This document shows, one piece after another, positions 9,608 to 18,025 of a stretch of 64,000 nt of DNA. A program made the translations under genes and the position numbers. The stretch is from Solirubrobacter sp963848475. Lineage in GTDB: Bacteria; Actinomycetota; Thermoleophilia; Solirubrobacterales; Solirubrobacteraceae. The notes under the pieces are model-generated. The model was not told the origin of the DNA, did no database searches, and saw only the letters and a program-made list of their open reading frames with translations. Numbering within the stretch: the first letter of the stretch is position 1; every line of letters starts with the position of its first letter. The stretch spans positions 186,001 through 250,000 of the forward strand of contig CAWKDW010000014.1 in the NCBI GenBank assembly GCA_963848475.1. Direction: 5' to 3'.

Positions 9608-10338
9608 CCTGGTACGAGGCGATCGCCGTGATCGCGGCGGGGTTCGCGGCGGGCGGCGTGAACGCGATCGTCGGCTCCGGGTCGCTGATCACGTTCCCGG
9701 TGCTGCTCGCCGTCGGCTACCCGTCGGTGGTGGCGAACGTGTCCAACACCGTCGGGCTGGTTCCGGGTGGCGTCAGCGGTTCGATCGGCTACCGGCGCGA
9801 ACTGCGCGGGCAGAAGCGGCGCGCGCTGATCCTCACGTGCGGGACGAGCACCGGCGCGCTGCTCGGCGGCGTCCTGCTGCTCTCGCTGCCGGCGGCGGTC
9901 TTCGACGCGGTCGTCCCGATCCTGATCCTGCTCGCGGTCGCGCTGATGGCGATCAAGCGCCGGCCGAGCGGACAGGCCGACACCGAGCACACCTGGCGAG
10001 GCACCGCCGCCGCGTTCGCGACCGGGATCTACGGCGGCTACTTCGGCGCGGCCCAGGGGATCATCCTGATGTCGCTGCTGCGGTTCTGCTTCCCGGACGA
10101 CCTGCAGCGCCTGAACGGGCTCAAGAACGTGCTCGCGGGCGTGGCCAACGCCGTCGCCGCGATCCTCTTCATCATCGTCGCCGACGTGGCCTGGGAGGCC
10201 GCCGCGCTGATCGCCGTCGGATCGATCGTCGGAGCGCAGGTCGGGGCTCGCTACGGCCGCCGCGTGCCCTCGGAGGTGCTGCGCTGGATCGTCGTCATCG
10301 GCGGCGTGACCGTGGCCATGATCCTGATCTTTATCTAA
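9604..10338 (+). CDS. TauE/SafE (TSUP) family membrane permease
   Basis: A 244-residue polytopic protein of the sulfite exporter TauE/SafE family. It shows the duplicated family pattern: AAGFAAGGVNAIVGSGSLIT near the N-terminus and ATGIYGGYFGAAQGIILM in the second half, each followed by a Leu/Asn-rich helix (ANVSNTVGLVPGG; LNGLKNVLAGVANAVA). Members move sulphur oxyanions or organic sulphonates; the substrate here cannot be read. The GTG start overlaps the previous stop (GTGA). Confidence 0.85.
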   Translation: MTWYEAIAVIAAGFAAGGVNAIVGSGSLITFPVLLAVGYPSVVANVSNTVGLVPGGVSGSIGYRRELRGQKRRALILTCGTSTGALLGGVLLLSLPAAVFDAVVPILILLAVALMAIKRRPSGQADTEHTWRGTAAAFATGIYGGYFGAAQGIILMSLLRFCFPDDLQRLNGLKNVLAGVANAVAAILFIIVADVAWEAAALIAVGSIVGAQVGARYGRRVPSEVLRWIVVIGGVTVAMILIFI

Positions 10339-10358
10339 GTCGCTAGTGTCGTCTGCCT

Positions 10359-11729
10359 ATGCCCGAGTCTTATGACGTCATCGTGATCGGCTCCGGGCCG
10401 GGTGGGTACGTAGCCGCGATCCGTGCCGCCCAGCTCGGACTGAAGACAGCCGTAGTTGAAAAGGACAAGGTTGGGGGTCGCTGCCTCAACTACGCCTGCA
10501 TTCCCGCCAAGGCCGTCCTGCGCGTCGCCGACATCCTGGCCGAGATCGACGACGCCGACGAGTTCGGCATCGAGGTCGCGGGCCGCGAGGTCGACTTCAG
10601 CAAGGTCTCCGCCCGCCGCGAGAAGGTCGTCAAGACCCTCACCGGTGGCGTCGCCGGCCTGCTCAAGAAGAACAAGGTCGACTACATCGAGGGCGTCGGC
10701 TCGCTCGCCGGCGGCGGCGATGTCAAGGTCGGCGACGAGACCTACACGGCCGCGAAGGCGATCATCCTCGCCACCGGCTCGGTGGCCAAGCCCGTGCCCG
10801 GCACCCAGTTCGGCGGCCGCGTGATCGGCACCGAAGAGGCCTGGGCGCTGCCCGAGCTGCCGAAGACGCTCGCCGTGCTCGGCGCCGGTGCCTCCGGCTC
10901 GGAGATCGCCTCCGCCTACGGCCGTCTCGGCGTCGAGGTGCTGCTCTTCGAGGCGCTGGACCGCGTGCTCCCGACCGAGGACGCCGACATCTCCAAGGTC
11001 GCCGGCCGCGGCCTGTCCAAGCAGAACATCAAGGTCCACACGAACACGCTCGTCAAGGACGTCGAGTCCCACGACGACAAGGTCACGTTCTCCTACGGCG
11101 ACGCGACCGGCGAGGCCGAGTACCTGATCATCGCCGCCGGGCGCGGGCCGGACGTCGAGGCGCTCGGGCTCGAAGCTGCCGGCGTCAAGCTCGACGACCG
11201 CGGCCTGATCGAGGTCGACGGCAACCTGCGCACCAGCGCCGACAAGATCTACGCGATCGGCGACCTCGTCCCCGGCCCCGCGCTCGCGCACAAGGCCTCC
11301 GACGAAGGCGTCATCGCCGTCGAGCACGCCGCCGGCCTCGAGACGCACCCGATCGAGTACATCGACATCCCGCGCGCGACGTTCTGCACGCCCAACGTCG
11401 CCTCCTTCGGGCTGACCGAGGAGCAGGCGCGCGAGGCCGGCATGGACGTCGTCGTCGGCAAGGTCCAGTACGGCGCCGTCGGCGCCGGCACGGTCTACGG
11501 CGACCGCGGCGGCGTGATCAAGATCATCGGCGACAAGAAGTACGGCGAGCTCGTCGGCGGCCACATCGTCGGCGCCAAGGCCACCGAGCTGATCCAGGAG
11601 CTCGTCAACGCGAAGGCGCTCGAGGGCGGCTACGCGGAGGTCGCGCGGATCGTCCACGGCCACCCGACGCTGTCGGAGGGCGTGATGGAGGCCGCGCGTG
11701 CCGCAGACGGCTGGCTCATCCACGGCTAG
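10359..11729 (+). CDS. lpdA: Dihydrolipoyl dehydrogenase (E3)
   Basis: A 456-residue flavoprotein that reoxidises the lipoyl arms of 2-oxoacid dehydrogenases with NAD+. FAD motif GSGPGG (residues 11-16), redox disulphide C42/C47 in GGRCLNYACIPAKA, NAD motif VLGAGASGSEIASAYGRLG, second FAD motif IYAIGDLVPGPALAHKA and the catalytic pair H435/E440 in HGHPTLSE are all intact. It lies in the same region as two E2 genes, E1 alpha/beta and lipoate genes, so it is the likely E3 for those complexes. The next gene starts inside its last codons. Confidence 0.95.
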   Translation: MPESYDVIVIGSGPGGYVAAIRAAQLGLKTAVVEKDKVGGRCLNYACIPAKAVLRVADILAEIDDADEFGIEVAGREVDFSKVSARREKVVKTLTGGVAGLLKKNKVDYIEGVGSLAGGGDVKVGDETYTAAKAIILATGSVAKPVPGTQFGGRVIGTEEAWALPELPKTLAVLGAGASGSEIASAYGRLGVEVLLFEALDRVLPTEDADISKVAGRGLSKQNIKVHTNTLVKDVESHDDKVTFSYGDATGEAEYLIIAAGRGPDVEALGLEAAGVKLDDRGLIEVDGNLRTSADKIYAIGDLVPGPALAHKASDEGVIAVEHAAGLETHPIEYIDIPRATFCTPNVASFGLTEEQAREAGMDVVVGKVQYGAVGAGTVYGDRGGVIKIIGDKKYGELVGGHIVGAKATELIQELVNAKALEGGYAEVARIVHGHPTLSEGVMEAARAADGWLIHG

Positions 11730-12273
11730 GCACGAGCAGCCCCGCTTCTACTACGACCTCTCCTCACCCGAGTCCTATCTGGTTGCCGAGCGCGCCCTGA
11801 ACGCGCTCGGCGAGGTGCCGGAGTGGATTCCGGTGGGCGTCGGCTCAGCGCCGGCGTTCCGCTGCGCCGAGGAGGTCGCCTCCTACAAGGAGGACATCGA
11901 GCGCCGTGCCGCGGCGCTCGGGCTGATGAAGCTGCGCTGGCCCGACCCGTTTCCCGCCGAGGACACGACGTGGGCGCTGCTCGCGGCGACCTACTCGAAG
12001 TGGATCGGCCGCGGCGTGGCGTTCTCGCTCGCCGCGCTGCGGCAGGCCTTCGCCGCCGGCCGTGACCTGTCGGTGCGCGACAACGTGCTGATCGCCGCCG
12101 CGGCGTGCGAGATGCACCCGACCGCGGTCGTCAAGGGCGCGGAGCTGGCGAGCACGCGGCGCGCCCTGGACGAGGCCAACGCGCGGGCGCTGGCCGACGG
12201 CGTCGAGACGGTCCCCGCCATCTGGGTCGACGGCGCGCTGCTGTCCGGCGAGCGGGCGATCCCGGTCGGATGA
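11698..12273 (+). CDS. DsbA-family / HCCA-isomerase-like thioredoxin-fold protein
   Basis: A 191-residue protein whose start region (RFYYDLSSPESYLVAERA) matches the beta strand and helix opening of 2-hydroxychromene-2-carboxylate isomerases and DsbA-like proteins. The end carries the cis-Pro motif VETVPAIWVDGALLSG. Where DsbA has CxxC this one has SSPE, so it is not a disulphide oxidase and fits the isomerase/GST-kappa branch. GTG 11698 overlaps lpdA by 32 bases; no better start lies between the lpdA stop and the conserved first strand. Confidence 0.72.
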   Translation: MPQTAGSSTARHEQPRFYYDLSSPESYLVAERALNALGEVPEWIPVGVGSAPAFRCAEEVASYKEDIERRAAALGLMKLRWPDPFPAEDTTWALLAATYSKWIGRGVAFSLAALRQAFAAGRDLSVRDNVLIAAAACEMHPTAVVKGAELASTRRALDEANARALADGVETVPAIWVDGALLSGERAIPVG

Positions 12274-12500
12274 GAGCCAACCGCGCGTACGACCTCGTGG
12301 TGCACCGACAGGGCCGCTTCTTCCGCCCCTCGGACGCGATCGAGCAGGTCGAGGTGATCGAGATCGACACCGGCGAGGTCGTCCTCTTCTGGGACACCCG
12401 CCCCCGCGACACGGGCAAGCTCGCCCGCGCCCTGCGCGCCGATCTGGCGCAGCTGGAAGCGGACGAGTTCCTTGCCAAGTGGCGCCGCTATCAGGCCTGA
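12270..12500 (+). CDS. Conserved short protein of unknown function
   Basis: A 76-residue protein starting at an ATG that overlaps the previous stop by four bases (ATGA). It contains a beta-rich core (EVIEIDTGEVVLFWD) and a charged helical end (ADLAQLEADEFLAKWRRYQA). No cofactor motif or membrane segment is visible. Tight coupling to the thioredoxin-fold gene suggests co-expression. It overlaps the convergent dehydrogenase gene by ten bases. Confidence 0.65.
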   Translation: MRANRAYDLVVHRQGRFFRPSDAIEQVEVIEIDTGEVVLFWDTRPRDTGKLARALRADLAQLEADEFLAKWRRYQA

Positions 12501-13532
12501 ATGACGACCTTCAGCGCGTCGTGCTCGCCCGCGGCGCCGAAGACGTCGTAGGCCTGCTCCATCTCGCCGAGCGCGAAGTGGTGCGTGCCGAGCTTCTCGG
12601 CCTCCATCCGCCCGTCGCGCGCCAGCTTGAGCAGCGTCGGGATCGTCGAACCGCTGACGAGCCCGGTCGTGATCGTGATGTTCTTGATCCAGAGCTCCTC
12701 GAGATGCAGCGTGGTCGGTGCGCCGTGGACGCCGATGTTGGCGACGGTCCCGCCGGCGCGGACGACGCGGGTGCAGAGGTCGAACGTGCCCGGCACGCCG
12801 ACCGCCTCCATCGCGACATCGACGCCGCCCGGAGCGATCTCGAGGATCTCCTGCTCCGCGTTCTCGCCGCCGAGCACCGTGTGCGTCGCGCCGAAGTTCT
12901 CCGCGTGCTTGAGCCGTGACGGCGCCATGTCGACCGCGATGATCCGGCCGGCCCCGGCGATCTGGGCGGTCATCATCGCCGCCAGCCCGACCGGGCCGGC
13001 ACCGACGACCGCGATCGTGTCGCCCGGCTTCACGCCGCCGTTCTGGACGCCGATCTCGTAGCCCGTCGGCAGGATGTCGGCGAGGAAGAGCACCTGCTCG
13101 TCCGACACGCCCTCGGGCACGACGTGGACCGAGGTCTCGGCGAAGGGCACTCGGGCGTACTCGGCCTGCACGCCGTTGATCAGGTGGCCGAAGATCCAGC
13201 CGATCCCGCCGACCGCCTCGCAGTGCGCCGCCATCCCGACCTTGCACGGCCCGCAGCGCCCGCACGACGTGATCGCGGGCACCAGCACGTGGTCGCCCTT
13301 CTTCAGGCTGCTGACCGCCGCGCCGGTCTCGACGATCGGTCCCGACCGCCTCATGGCCGAGGATGCGACCCTCGGTGACCGCGGGCACGTCGCCCTTGAG
13401 GATGTGCAGGTCGGTGCCGCAGATCGTGGTCGTGTCGACCTTGACGATCACATCCGTCGGGTCCTGGATGCCGGGATCCTCGACGCTGTCCCAGGACCGC
13501 TGCCCGGGACCACCGAATACCAAAGCCTTCAT
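12491..13532 (-). CDS. Zinc-dependent alcohol dehydrogenase (one +1 frameshift)
   Basis: A medium-chain NAD(P)-dependent alcohol dehydrogenase, 346 residues when restored. Catalytic zinc ligand Cys is in TTICGTDLHIL, followed by GHEAVG; the structural zinc loop is CGRCGPCKVGMAAHC; the NAD motif is VVGAGPVGLAAMM. DILPTGYEIGVQNG is typical of the threonine-dehydrogenase-like formaldehyde/secondary-alcohol branch. The frame breaks between GHEAVG and IVETGAAVSSLKKGD; an extra C near 13337 explains it. The substrate cannot be told from sequence. Confidence 0.87.
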
Positions 13533-13580
13533 GTCTCACTCCCCCTGTGGATGGACACGGGGGATGTCACCACTCGAGCG

Positions 13581-14084
13581 TTACCGCGCCGTTTCAGAGC
13601 TCTTGCGGAGATTGACCGAGCGCTCCTGGTAGCCGGCGCGGCGCGTCCAGAACGGCATCGCCAGCGGGCTGTGGTGATAGGTCGTCGCCTCCGCGACCTT
13701 CGCACCGTGCTCGCGGCCCCAGGCCTCAGCGGCCTCGACGAGCCCCGTGCCGACGCCCGCGTGACGATGCTCCACCGCCGTCGCGAGGTACTCGATCCGC
13801 AGACGTGGGGCGAGAAGATCGTGCGTGAAGGCGTGCTCGGCGCCCTCCGACGGCCCCAGTAGCCGCGCATCGAGCGAGCCGACGACCGCGCCGTCGAGCT
13901 CGGCGACGAGCGCCAGGGCGTTCGGGTCGTCCTCGGCCGGCTCCGCCCTGAGCAGCTCGTCGAAGCCGCTGAGGTCCGGGCGGTGGAAGAGCTCCGGCGC
14001 GAGGTCCGCGTAGTGCTCGCCCATGTCGGCGTGGATGCGGACGAGCGCCCCAGCGTCATCGGGTCGTGCGCGGCGGATGTTCAT
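13581..14084 (-). CDS. GNAT family N-acetyltransferase
   Basis: A 167-residue single-domain acetyltransferase. It starts MNIRRARPDDAGALVRIHAD, the standard GNAT first strand and helix, and carries the acetyl-CoA pyrophosphate loop HRHAGVGTGLVEAAEAW. The end (PFWTRRAGYQERSVNLRK) is the typical last strand pair. The ATG at 14084 is chosen because the conserved domain begins there; the open frame runs further upstream without similarity. The acceptor substrate is unknown. Confidence 0.83.
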   Translation of the reverse strand: MNIRRARPDDAGALVRIHADMGEHYADLAPELFHRPDLSGFDELLRAEPAEDDPNALALVAELDGAVVGSLDARLLGPSEGAEHAFTHDLLAPRLRIEYLATAVEHRHAGVGTGLVEAAEAWGREHGAKVAEATTYHHSPLAMPFWTRRAGYQERSVNLRKSSETAR

Positions 14085-14230
14085 CGCGAACGACTCGCAC
14101 CTGCGGCCAGCATGCAGGGAGTTGTACAACCGCGAGCGGTGCGGAGGCGGCAGGTTTCGAAGCCACGTTTCGTCACTTCCCGATCGTCGGCCGGTGCCCG
14201 GACTGCGCCGGACCCTAATCTGTCCGGCCG

Positions 14231-15847
14231 GTGAGCGAACGCGGCCTACGGGACGCAGCACGGCACCTGGGTGCTGTGCTGCCGCATGGGCAGACGCTGC
14301 CGGAGGGCGAATGGCAATCGCGCCATCGCGTGCTCCTGTGGCTGCTGTGGGCGCACGTCGCGGCGATGCCGATCATCTCGCTGCTGTTCGACCAGGGGCC
14401 GGCGCAGGCGGCGCTGGACTGCGCCACGGTCGGCGTGTGGGCCATCCTCGCGCAGCTCAAGCTCGGCGGCCGGCGCGTCCAGTCGCTGATCGTCACCGTC
14501 GGGCTGCTCACGTGCTCGGCGCTGCTCGTCCACGTCTCCGACGGGTTGCCCGAGTCCTACTTCCACTTCTTCGTGATGGTCGCGGCGCTGTCGCTCTACG
14601 AGGACTGGGTGCCGTTCGGCGCGGCCGTCGCCTACGTGCTGATCCAGCAGGGCATCACGGCGGCGATCGTCGACTACGACCGCGCCGACTCGCCCTGGCT
14701 GTGGGCGCTCGTGCACTCGGCGTTCATCGGGGCCCTGAGCGTGGTGTGCCTGGTGACCTGGCGCGCGTCCGAACGCAACCGCGAGGCGTTCCGGTCGCTG
14801 GTCGAGTCCCTCGAGGAGGGCGTGCTGATGGTCGACGGCGAGGGTCGGCTCGTGGCCGCGAACCCGAGCGCGACGCGGATCCTGGGGATGGACCCCGCGC
14901 GGATCCTCGCCGACAACCGCAGCGACCCGGACTGGCTCTTCGTCGCCGATGACGGGCTGCCGGTGGCGGAACCGGATCGCCCGCTGCGGGTGACCGGGGA
15001 CACCGGGCGCCCGCAGATCGCCGTCCCGCTCGGGCTGCGCCGGCCCGATGGCAGCACGCGCTGGCTGTCGGTCTCCACGCGGGCCGTCGAGCCGGAGCGC
15101 GAGGGCCCGTACACCGTCGTGGTCTCGTTCTCCGACGTCACCGAGGAGCGCAAGGCCGCCGCCGCGCTCGAGCGCTCCAACGCGGAGCTGCAGCAGTTCG
15201 CCTACATCGCCTCGCACGACCTGTCCGAGCCCTTGCGGATGGTCTCGAGCTACCTCGGGCTCCTGCGCCGCCGCTACCAGGGACGTCTGGATCCGGACGC
15301 CGACGAGTTCATCGACTACGCCGTCGACGGCGCCGCCCGGATGCGGTCGCTGATCGAGGCGCTGCTGGCCTACTCGCGTGCAGGGCGCGGCGGGGAGCCC
15401 GAGCGCGTCGAGCTCGGATCGGTCGCCGCGGACGTCCTGCGCTCGCTGGCGACCGCGCTGGTCGAGGCGGGCGCGGAGATCGACATCGGCAAGCTCCCGG
15501 ACGTGATGGGCGACCGCGCGCAACTCGAGCAACTGCTGCAGAACCTGATCGCGAACGCGCTGAAGTTCCGGACCGACGAGCGCGCGCGCGTCTGGGTACG
15601 CAACGAGACCGGCCCGCCCGGGATGGCGCAGATCTCGGTCGCCGACGGCGGCATCGGCATCCCCTCGGCCCGGCGCGAGCAGGTCTTCGAGATGTTCGGC
15701 CGCCTCCACGACCGCGAGCAATACGAAGGCACCGGCATCGGTCTAGCGATCTGCCGCAAGATCGTCGAACGCCACGGGGGGCGGATCTGGATCGACGAGC
15801 GCGAAGGCGGTGGTGCGGTCTTCCGTTTCACGCTTCCCGTAGCCTGA
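14231..15847 (+). CDS. Membrane sensor histidine kinase with PAS domain
   Basis: A 538-residue kinase. The N-terminal 180 residues hold about five or six membrane helices, followed by a PAS domain (FRSLVESLEEGVLMVDGEGR through FSDVTEER), a HisKA helix with phospho-acceptor H329 in FAYIASHDLSEPLRMV, and a HATPase_c domain with N box NLIANALKF, G1 box VADGGIGIP and G2 box GTGIGLAICRKIVERHGG. The ASHDLSEPLR H-box is of the bacteriophytochrome-related class. No response regulator is adjacent, so it is an orphan kinase; its signal is unknown. Confidence 0.9.
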   Translation: MSERGLRDAARHLGAVLPHGQTLPEGEWQSRHRVLLWLLWAHVAAMPIISLLFDQGPAQAALDCATVGVWAILAQLKLGGRRVQSLIVTVGLLTCSALLVHVSDGLPESYFHFFVMVAALSLYEDWVPFGAAVAYVLIQQGITAAIVDYDRADSPWLWALVHSAFIGALSVVCLVTWRASERNREAFRSLVESLEEGVLMVDGEGRLVAANPSATRILGMDPARILADNRSDPDWLFVADDGLPVAEPDRPLRVTGDTGRPQIAVPLGLRRPDGSTRWLSVSTRAVEPEREGPYTVVVSFSDVTEERKAAAALERSNAELQQFAYIASHDLSEPLRMVSSYLGLLRRRYQGRLDPDADEFIDYAVDGAARMRSLIEALLAYSRAGRGGEPERVELGSVAADVLRSLATALVEAGAEIDIGKLPDVMGDRAQLEQLLQNLIANALKFRTDERARVWVRNETGPPGMAQISVADGGIGIPSARREQVFEMFGRLHDREQYEGTGIGLAICRKIVERHGGRIWIDEREGGGAVFRFTLPVA

Positions 15848-15852
15848 CGAGC

Positions 15853-17202
15853 ATGTCCGATGTCGCCATGCCCCGCCTGTCCGACTCCATGGAGGAGGGG
15901 ACGATCCTCAAGTGGCTGAAGTCCGACGGCGACGAGGTCTCCAAGGGCGAAGAGCTCGTCGAGATCGAGACGGACAAGGCCAATATGACCTACGAGGCCG
16001 ACGATTCGGGGACGCTCGAGATCGTGGCCAAGGAGGGCGACACGCTCGCCGTCGGTGAGACGATCGCGAGGATCGGCGAGGGCGGCGGCGGGTCGTCGCC
16101 CGGCGAGGCGGACGAGACCGAGGACGAGCCGGAAGCGGACGAGCCCGAGGACGACGAGGAGGACGAGCCCTCCGAAGACGAAGGCGACGAGGACGACTCC
16201 GACGACGAGGACACCGCGGACGAGGACGACGAGGACGAGAGCGCCGAGGACGAGAGCGCGCCGTCCGAGGACGAGCCCGCCGAGAGCGGCGACCGTGTGA
16301 AGGCCTCGCCGATCGCGCGCCGGATGGCGAGCGACCTCGGACTCGATCTCTCCGAGGTCGAGGGCACCGGTCCGGGCGGGCGGATCGTCAAGTCCGACAT
16401 CGAGGCCGCGAGCAAGGGCGGCGAGGACCCCGAACCCGAGCCGGAGGCCGAGGAGCCCAAGCAGGACAAGGAGCCCGAGGAGCGCAGACCCGCGCGCGAC
16501 GGGGAGGCCGGCCGCGGCGACGTCTCCCACCACCAGCTCAACCGCCTGCAGCGCACCGTCGCCCGCCGGATGGCCGAGTCCAAGGCGACCGCGCCGGACT
16601 TCGTGATGACGATCGAGGTCGACATGGAGGAGGCCGTCGAGCTGCGCGCGAAGCTCAAGGCCGCCGCCGGCGACGGGCCCGCCCCGTCGTTCAACGACTT
16701 CGTGATCAAGGCCGCGGCGCTCGCCCTGCGCGACTTCCCGCGCGCCAACGGCGCCTACCGCGACGGCCAATTCGAGCTCTACTCGCGGGTCAACATCGGC
16801 GTCGCCGTGGCCGGCCAGGACGCGCTCGTCGTCCCGACCGTCTTCGACGCCGACCGCAAGAGCCTCGGCGCGATCGCCGCCGAGGCGCGGCGGCTCGCCG
16901 AGCGCGTGCGCGACGGCAAGATCACCCCGCCCGAGCTCTCGTCGGGCACCTTCACGATCTCCAATCTCGGCATGTACGGCATCCGCCGCTTCGTCGCCGT
17001 CATCAACCCGCCCCAGGCCGCGATCCTCGCCGTCGGCGAGCTCTCACCGCGCCCGGCGGTCCTCGACGGCGAGCTCGTCGTCCGGGCCCTGATGGAGCTC
17101 ACGCTCACCTGCGATCACCGGATCCTCTACGGCGCCGACGCCGCCGGGTTCCTGGCCAAGATCCGCGAGTACCTCGAGAACCCCCTGCGCCTCGCCCTCT
17201 AG
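15853..17202 (+). CDS. Dihydrolipoamide acyltransferase (E2), acidic-linker form
   Basis: A 449-residue E2 of a 2-oxoacid dehydrogenase. Lipoyl domain with K42 in EIETDKANM; a very acidic linker (about residues 79-150, mostly Asp/Glu); a peripheral-subunit-binding domain (KASPIARRMASDLGLDLSEV); a second charged linker; and the acyltransferase domain from about residue 222. The end reads CDHRILYGADAAGFL: the catalytic His is kept but the Asp of the usual HxxxDG motif is Tyr. Related actinobacterial E2s share this form, so activity is plausible. It stands just upstream of the E1 genes but is separated from them by a convergent gene. Its stop codon lies inside an inverted repeat. Confidence 0.88.
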   Translation: MSDVAMPRLSDSMEEGTILKWLKSDGDEVSKGEELVEIETDKANMTYEADDSGTLEIVAKEGDTLAVGETIARIGEGGGGSSPGEADETEDEPEADEPEDDEEDEPSEDEGDEDDSDDEDTADEDDEDESAEDESAPSEDEPAESGDRVKASPIARRMASDLGLDLSEVEGTGPGGRIVKSDIEAASKGGEDPEPEPEAEEPKQDKEPEERRPARDGEAGRGDVSHHQLNRLQRTVARRMAESKATAPDFVMTIEVDMEEAVELRAKLKAAAGDGPAPSFNDFVIKAAALALRDFPRANGAYRDGQFELYSRVNIGVAVAGQDALVVPTVFDADRKSLGAIAAEARRLAERVRDGKITPPELSSGTFTISNLGMYGIRRFVAVINPPQAAILAVGELSPRPAVLDGELVVRALMELTLTCDHRILYGADAAGFLAKIREYLENPLRLAL

Positions 17203-17300
17203 TGTCGTGATTCGTTAGTTCGCACGGGCATAGCGGCCCGCATCGTCGTGGCTGGCGAGGCGCCCGGTAGGTGCCTGCGAACTCGCGAATCAGGACACTA
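17200..17300. repeat. 101-bp inverted-repeat element between convergent genes
   Basis: The arms at 17200-17224 and 17276-17300 are reverse complements over 25 bases with three mismatches; the outermost bases are TAGTGTC and GACACTA. The centre (51 bases) is GC-rich. The left arm supplies the stop codon of the E2 gene and the right arm ends three bases before the stop of the convergent gene. It could be a MITE-like insertion or a long bidirectional terminator; there is no T-run, and no transposase is nearby. Confidence 0.75.
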
Positions 17301-17303
17301 GCC

Positions 17304-17876
17304 TTACCTTCGCTCGTTGGGGAGCCGGGAGGGGTCGCGGACGAGGCCGGCCGGGGACTGGTCGGTGTTGACGAGCAGGCAGATCGGGTTCTTCTCGGGC
17401 CCGAGGACGCAGGCGCGGTAGTGCTCGGGCTCCATCCGGAAGACGCTCATCGTCCCGAGGCCCGCGGCGTAGGCGGGCTCGGTCCGGGCGACGTAGTCGT
17501 GGACGGCGCCGAAGACCGCGCGCTGGTCGGCGCGCTCGGCGAGGACGGCCGAGCGGTGTGACCAGCCGCCGGCCAGCAGCGCCGCGGTGATCACCGCCAA
17601 CAGGGCCGTGCCCGCGTAGTCGCGGGCGATCATGAACGGGAGATCGCGCCGGCGGCGGCGCACGAGCATGCCGGCGAACGGCGCGACGAGCGCCACCGCG
17701 AGCAGGTTGAAGAAGGTCGCGACCAGCAACGCGCCGAGCACGTCGGTGCCCTCGCCCTGAAACGGCAGGCGAGCGATCAGGATCGCGTCGATCGCGGTCA
17801 GGACGACGAACGCGGGCCACTGCCACGCGCCCCGCAACCGCCAGCGCAGTCGCCGCCACAGTACGGACTCGACCAT
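17304..17876 (-). CDS. Membrane protein of unknown function
   Basis: 190 residues from the ATG at 17876 (MVESVLWRRLRWRL); the frame is open to 17957, so an earlier start is possible. Three hydrophobic stretches are visible (WPAFVVLTAIDAILIARL, VATFFNLLAVALVAPFAGML, TALLAVITAALLAGG), then a soluble C-terminal part with two Cys (YRACVLGPEKNPICLLVNTD). I do not recognise the family. It lies convergent to the E2 gene and divergent from pdhA. Confidence 0.6.
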   Translation of the reverse strand: MVESVLWRRLRWRLRGAWQWPAFVVLTAIDAILIARLPFQGEGTDVLGALLVATFFNLLAVALVAPFAGMLVRRRRRDLPFMIARDYAGTALLAVITAALLAGGWSHRSAVLAERADQRAVFGAVHDYVARTEPAYAAGLGTMSVFRMEPEHYRACVLGPEKNPICLLVNTDQSPAGLVRDPSRLPNERR

Positions 17877-18025
17877 CGTCAAAGTCAAGCGTAACCCGCC
17901 ATCCAATAGGCTCAGGGGATCGTCGAGCCCGAGCATCCGCGGAGATCCCGTGCGCACGGACTCACGCGCGCCGCCTGGCGATCCCGGGTCGGCGCTCAGA
18001 CACCCTGAAGGGAGAGAACCGCCAG

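Noticed and set aside
10335..11723. Long minus-strand frame opposite lpdA
   Set aside because: The lpdA frame carries all E3 motifs; the antisense frame is Asp/Ala/Gly-rich with no recognisable domain.
14246..15721. Long minus-strand frame opposite the histidine kinase
   Set aside because: An antisense shadow of a clearly coding kinase with H, N and G boxes.
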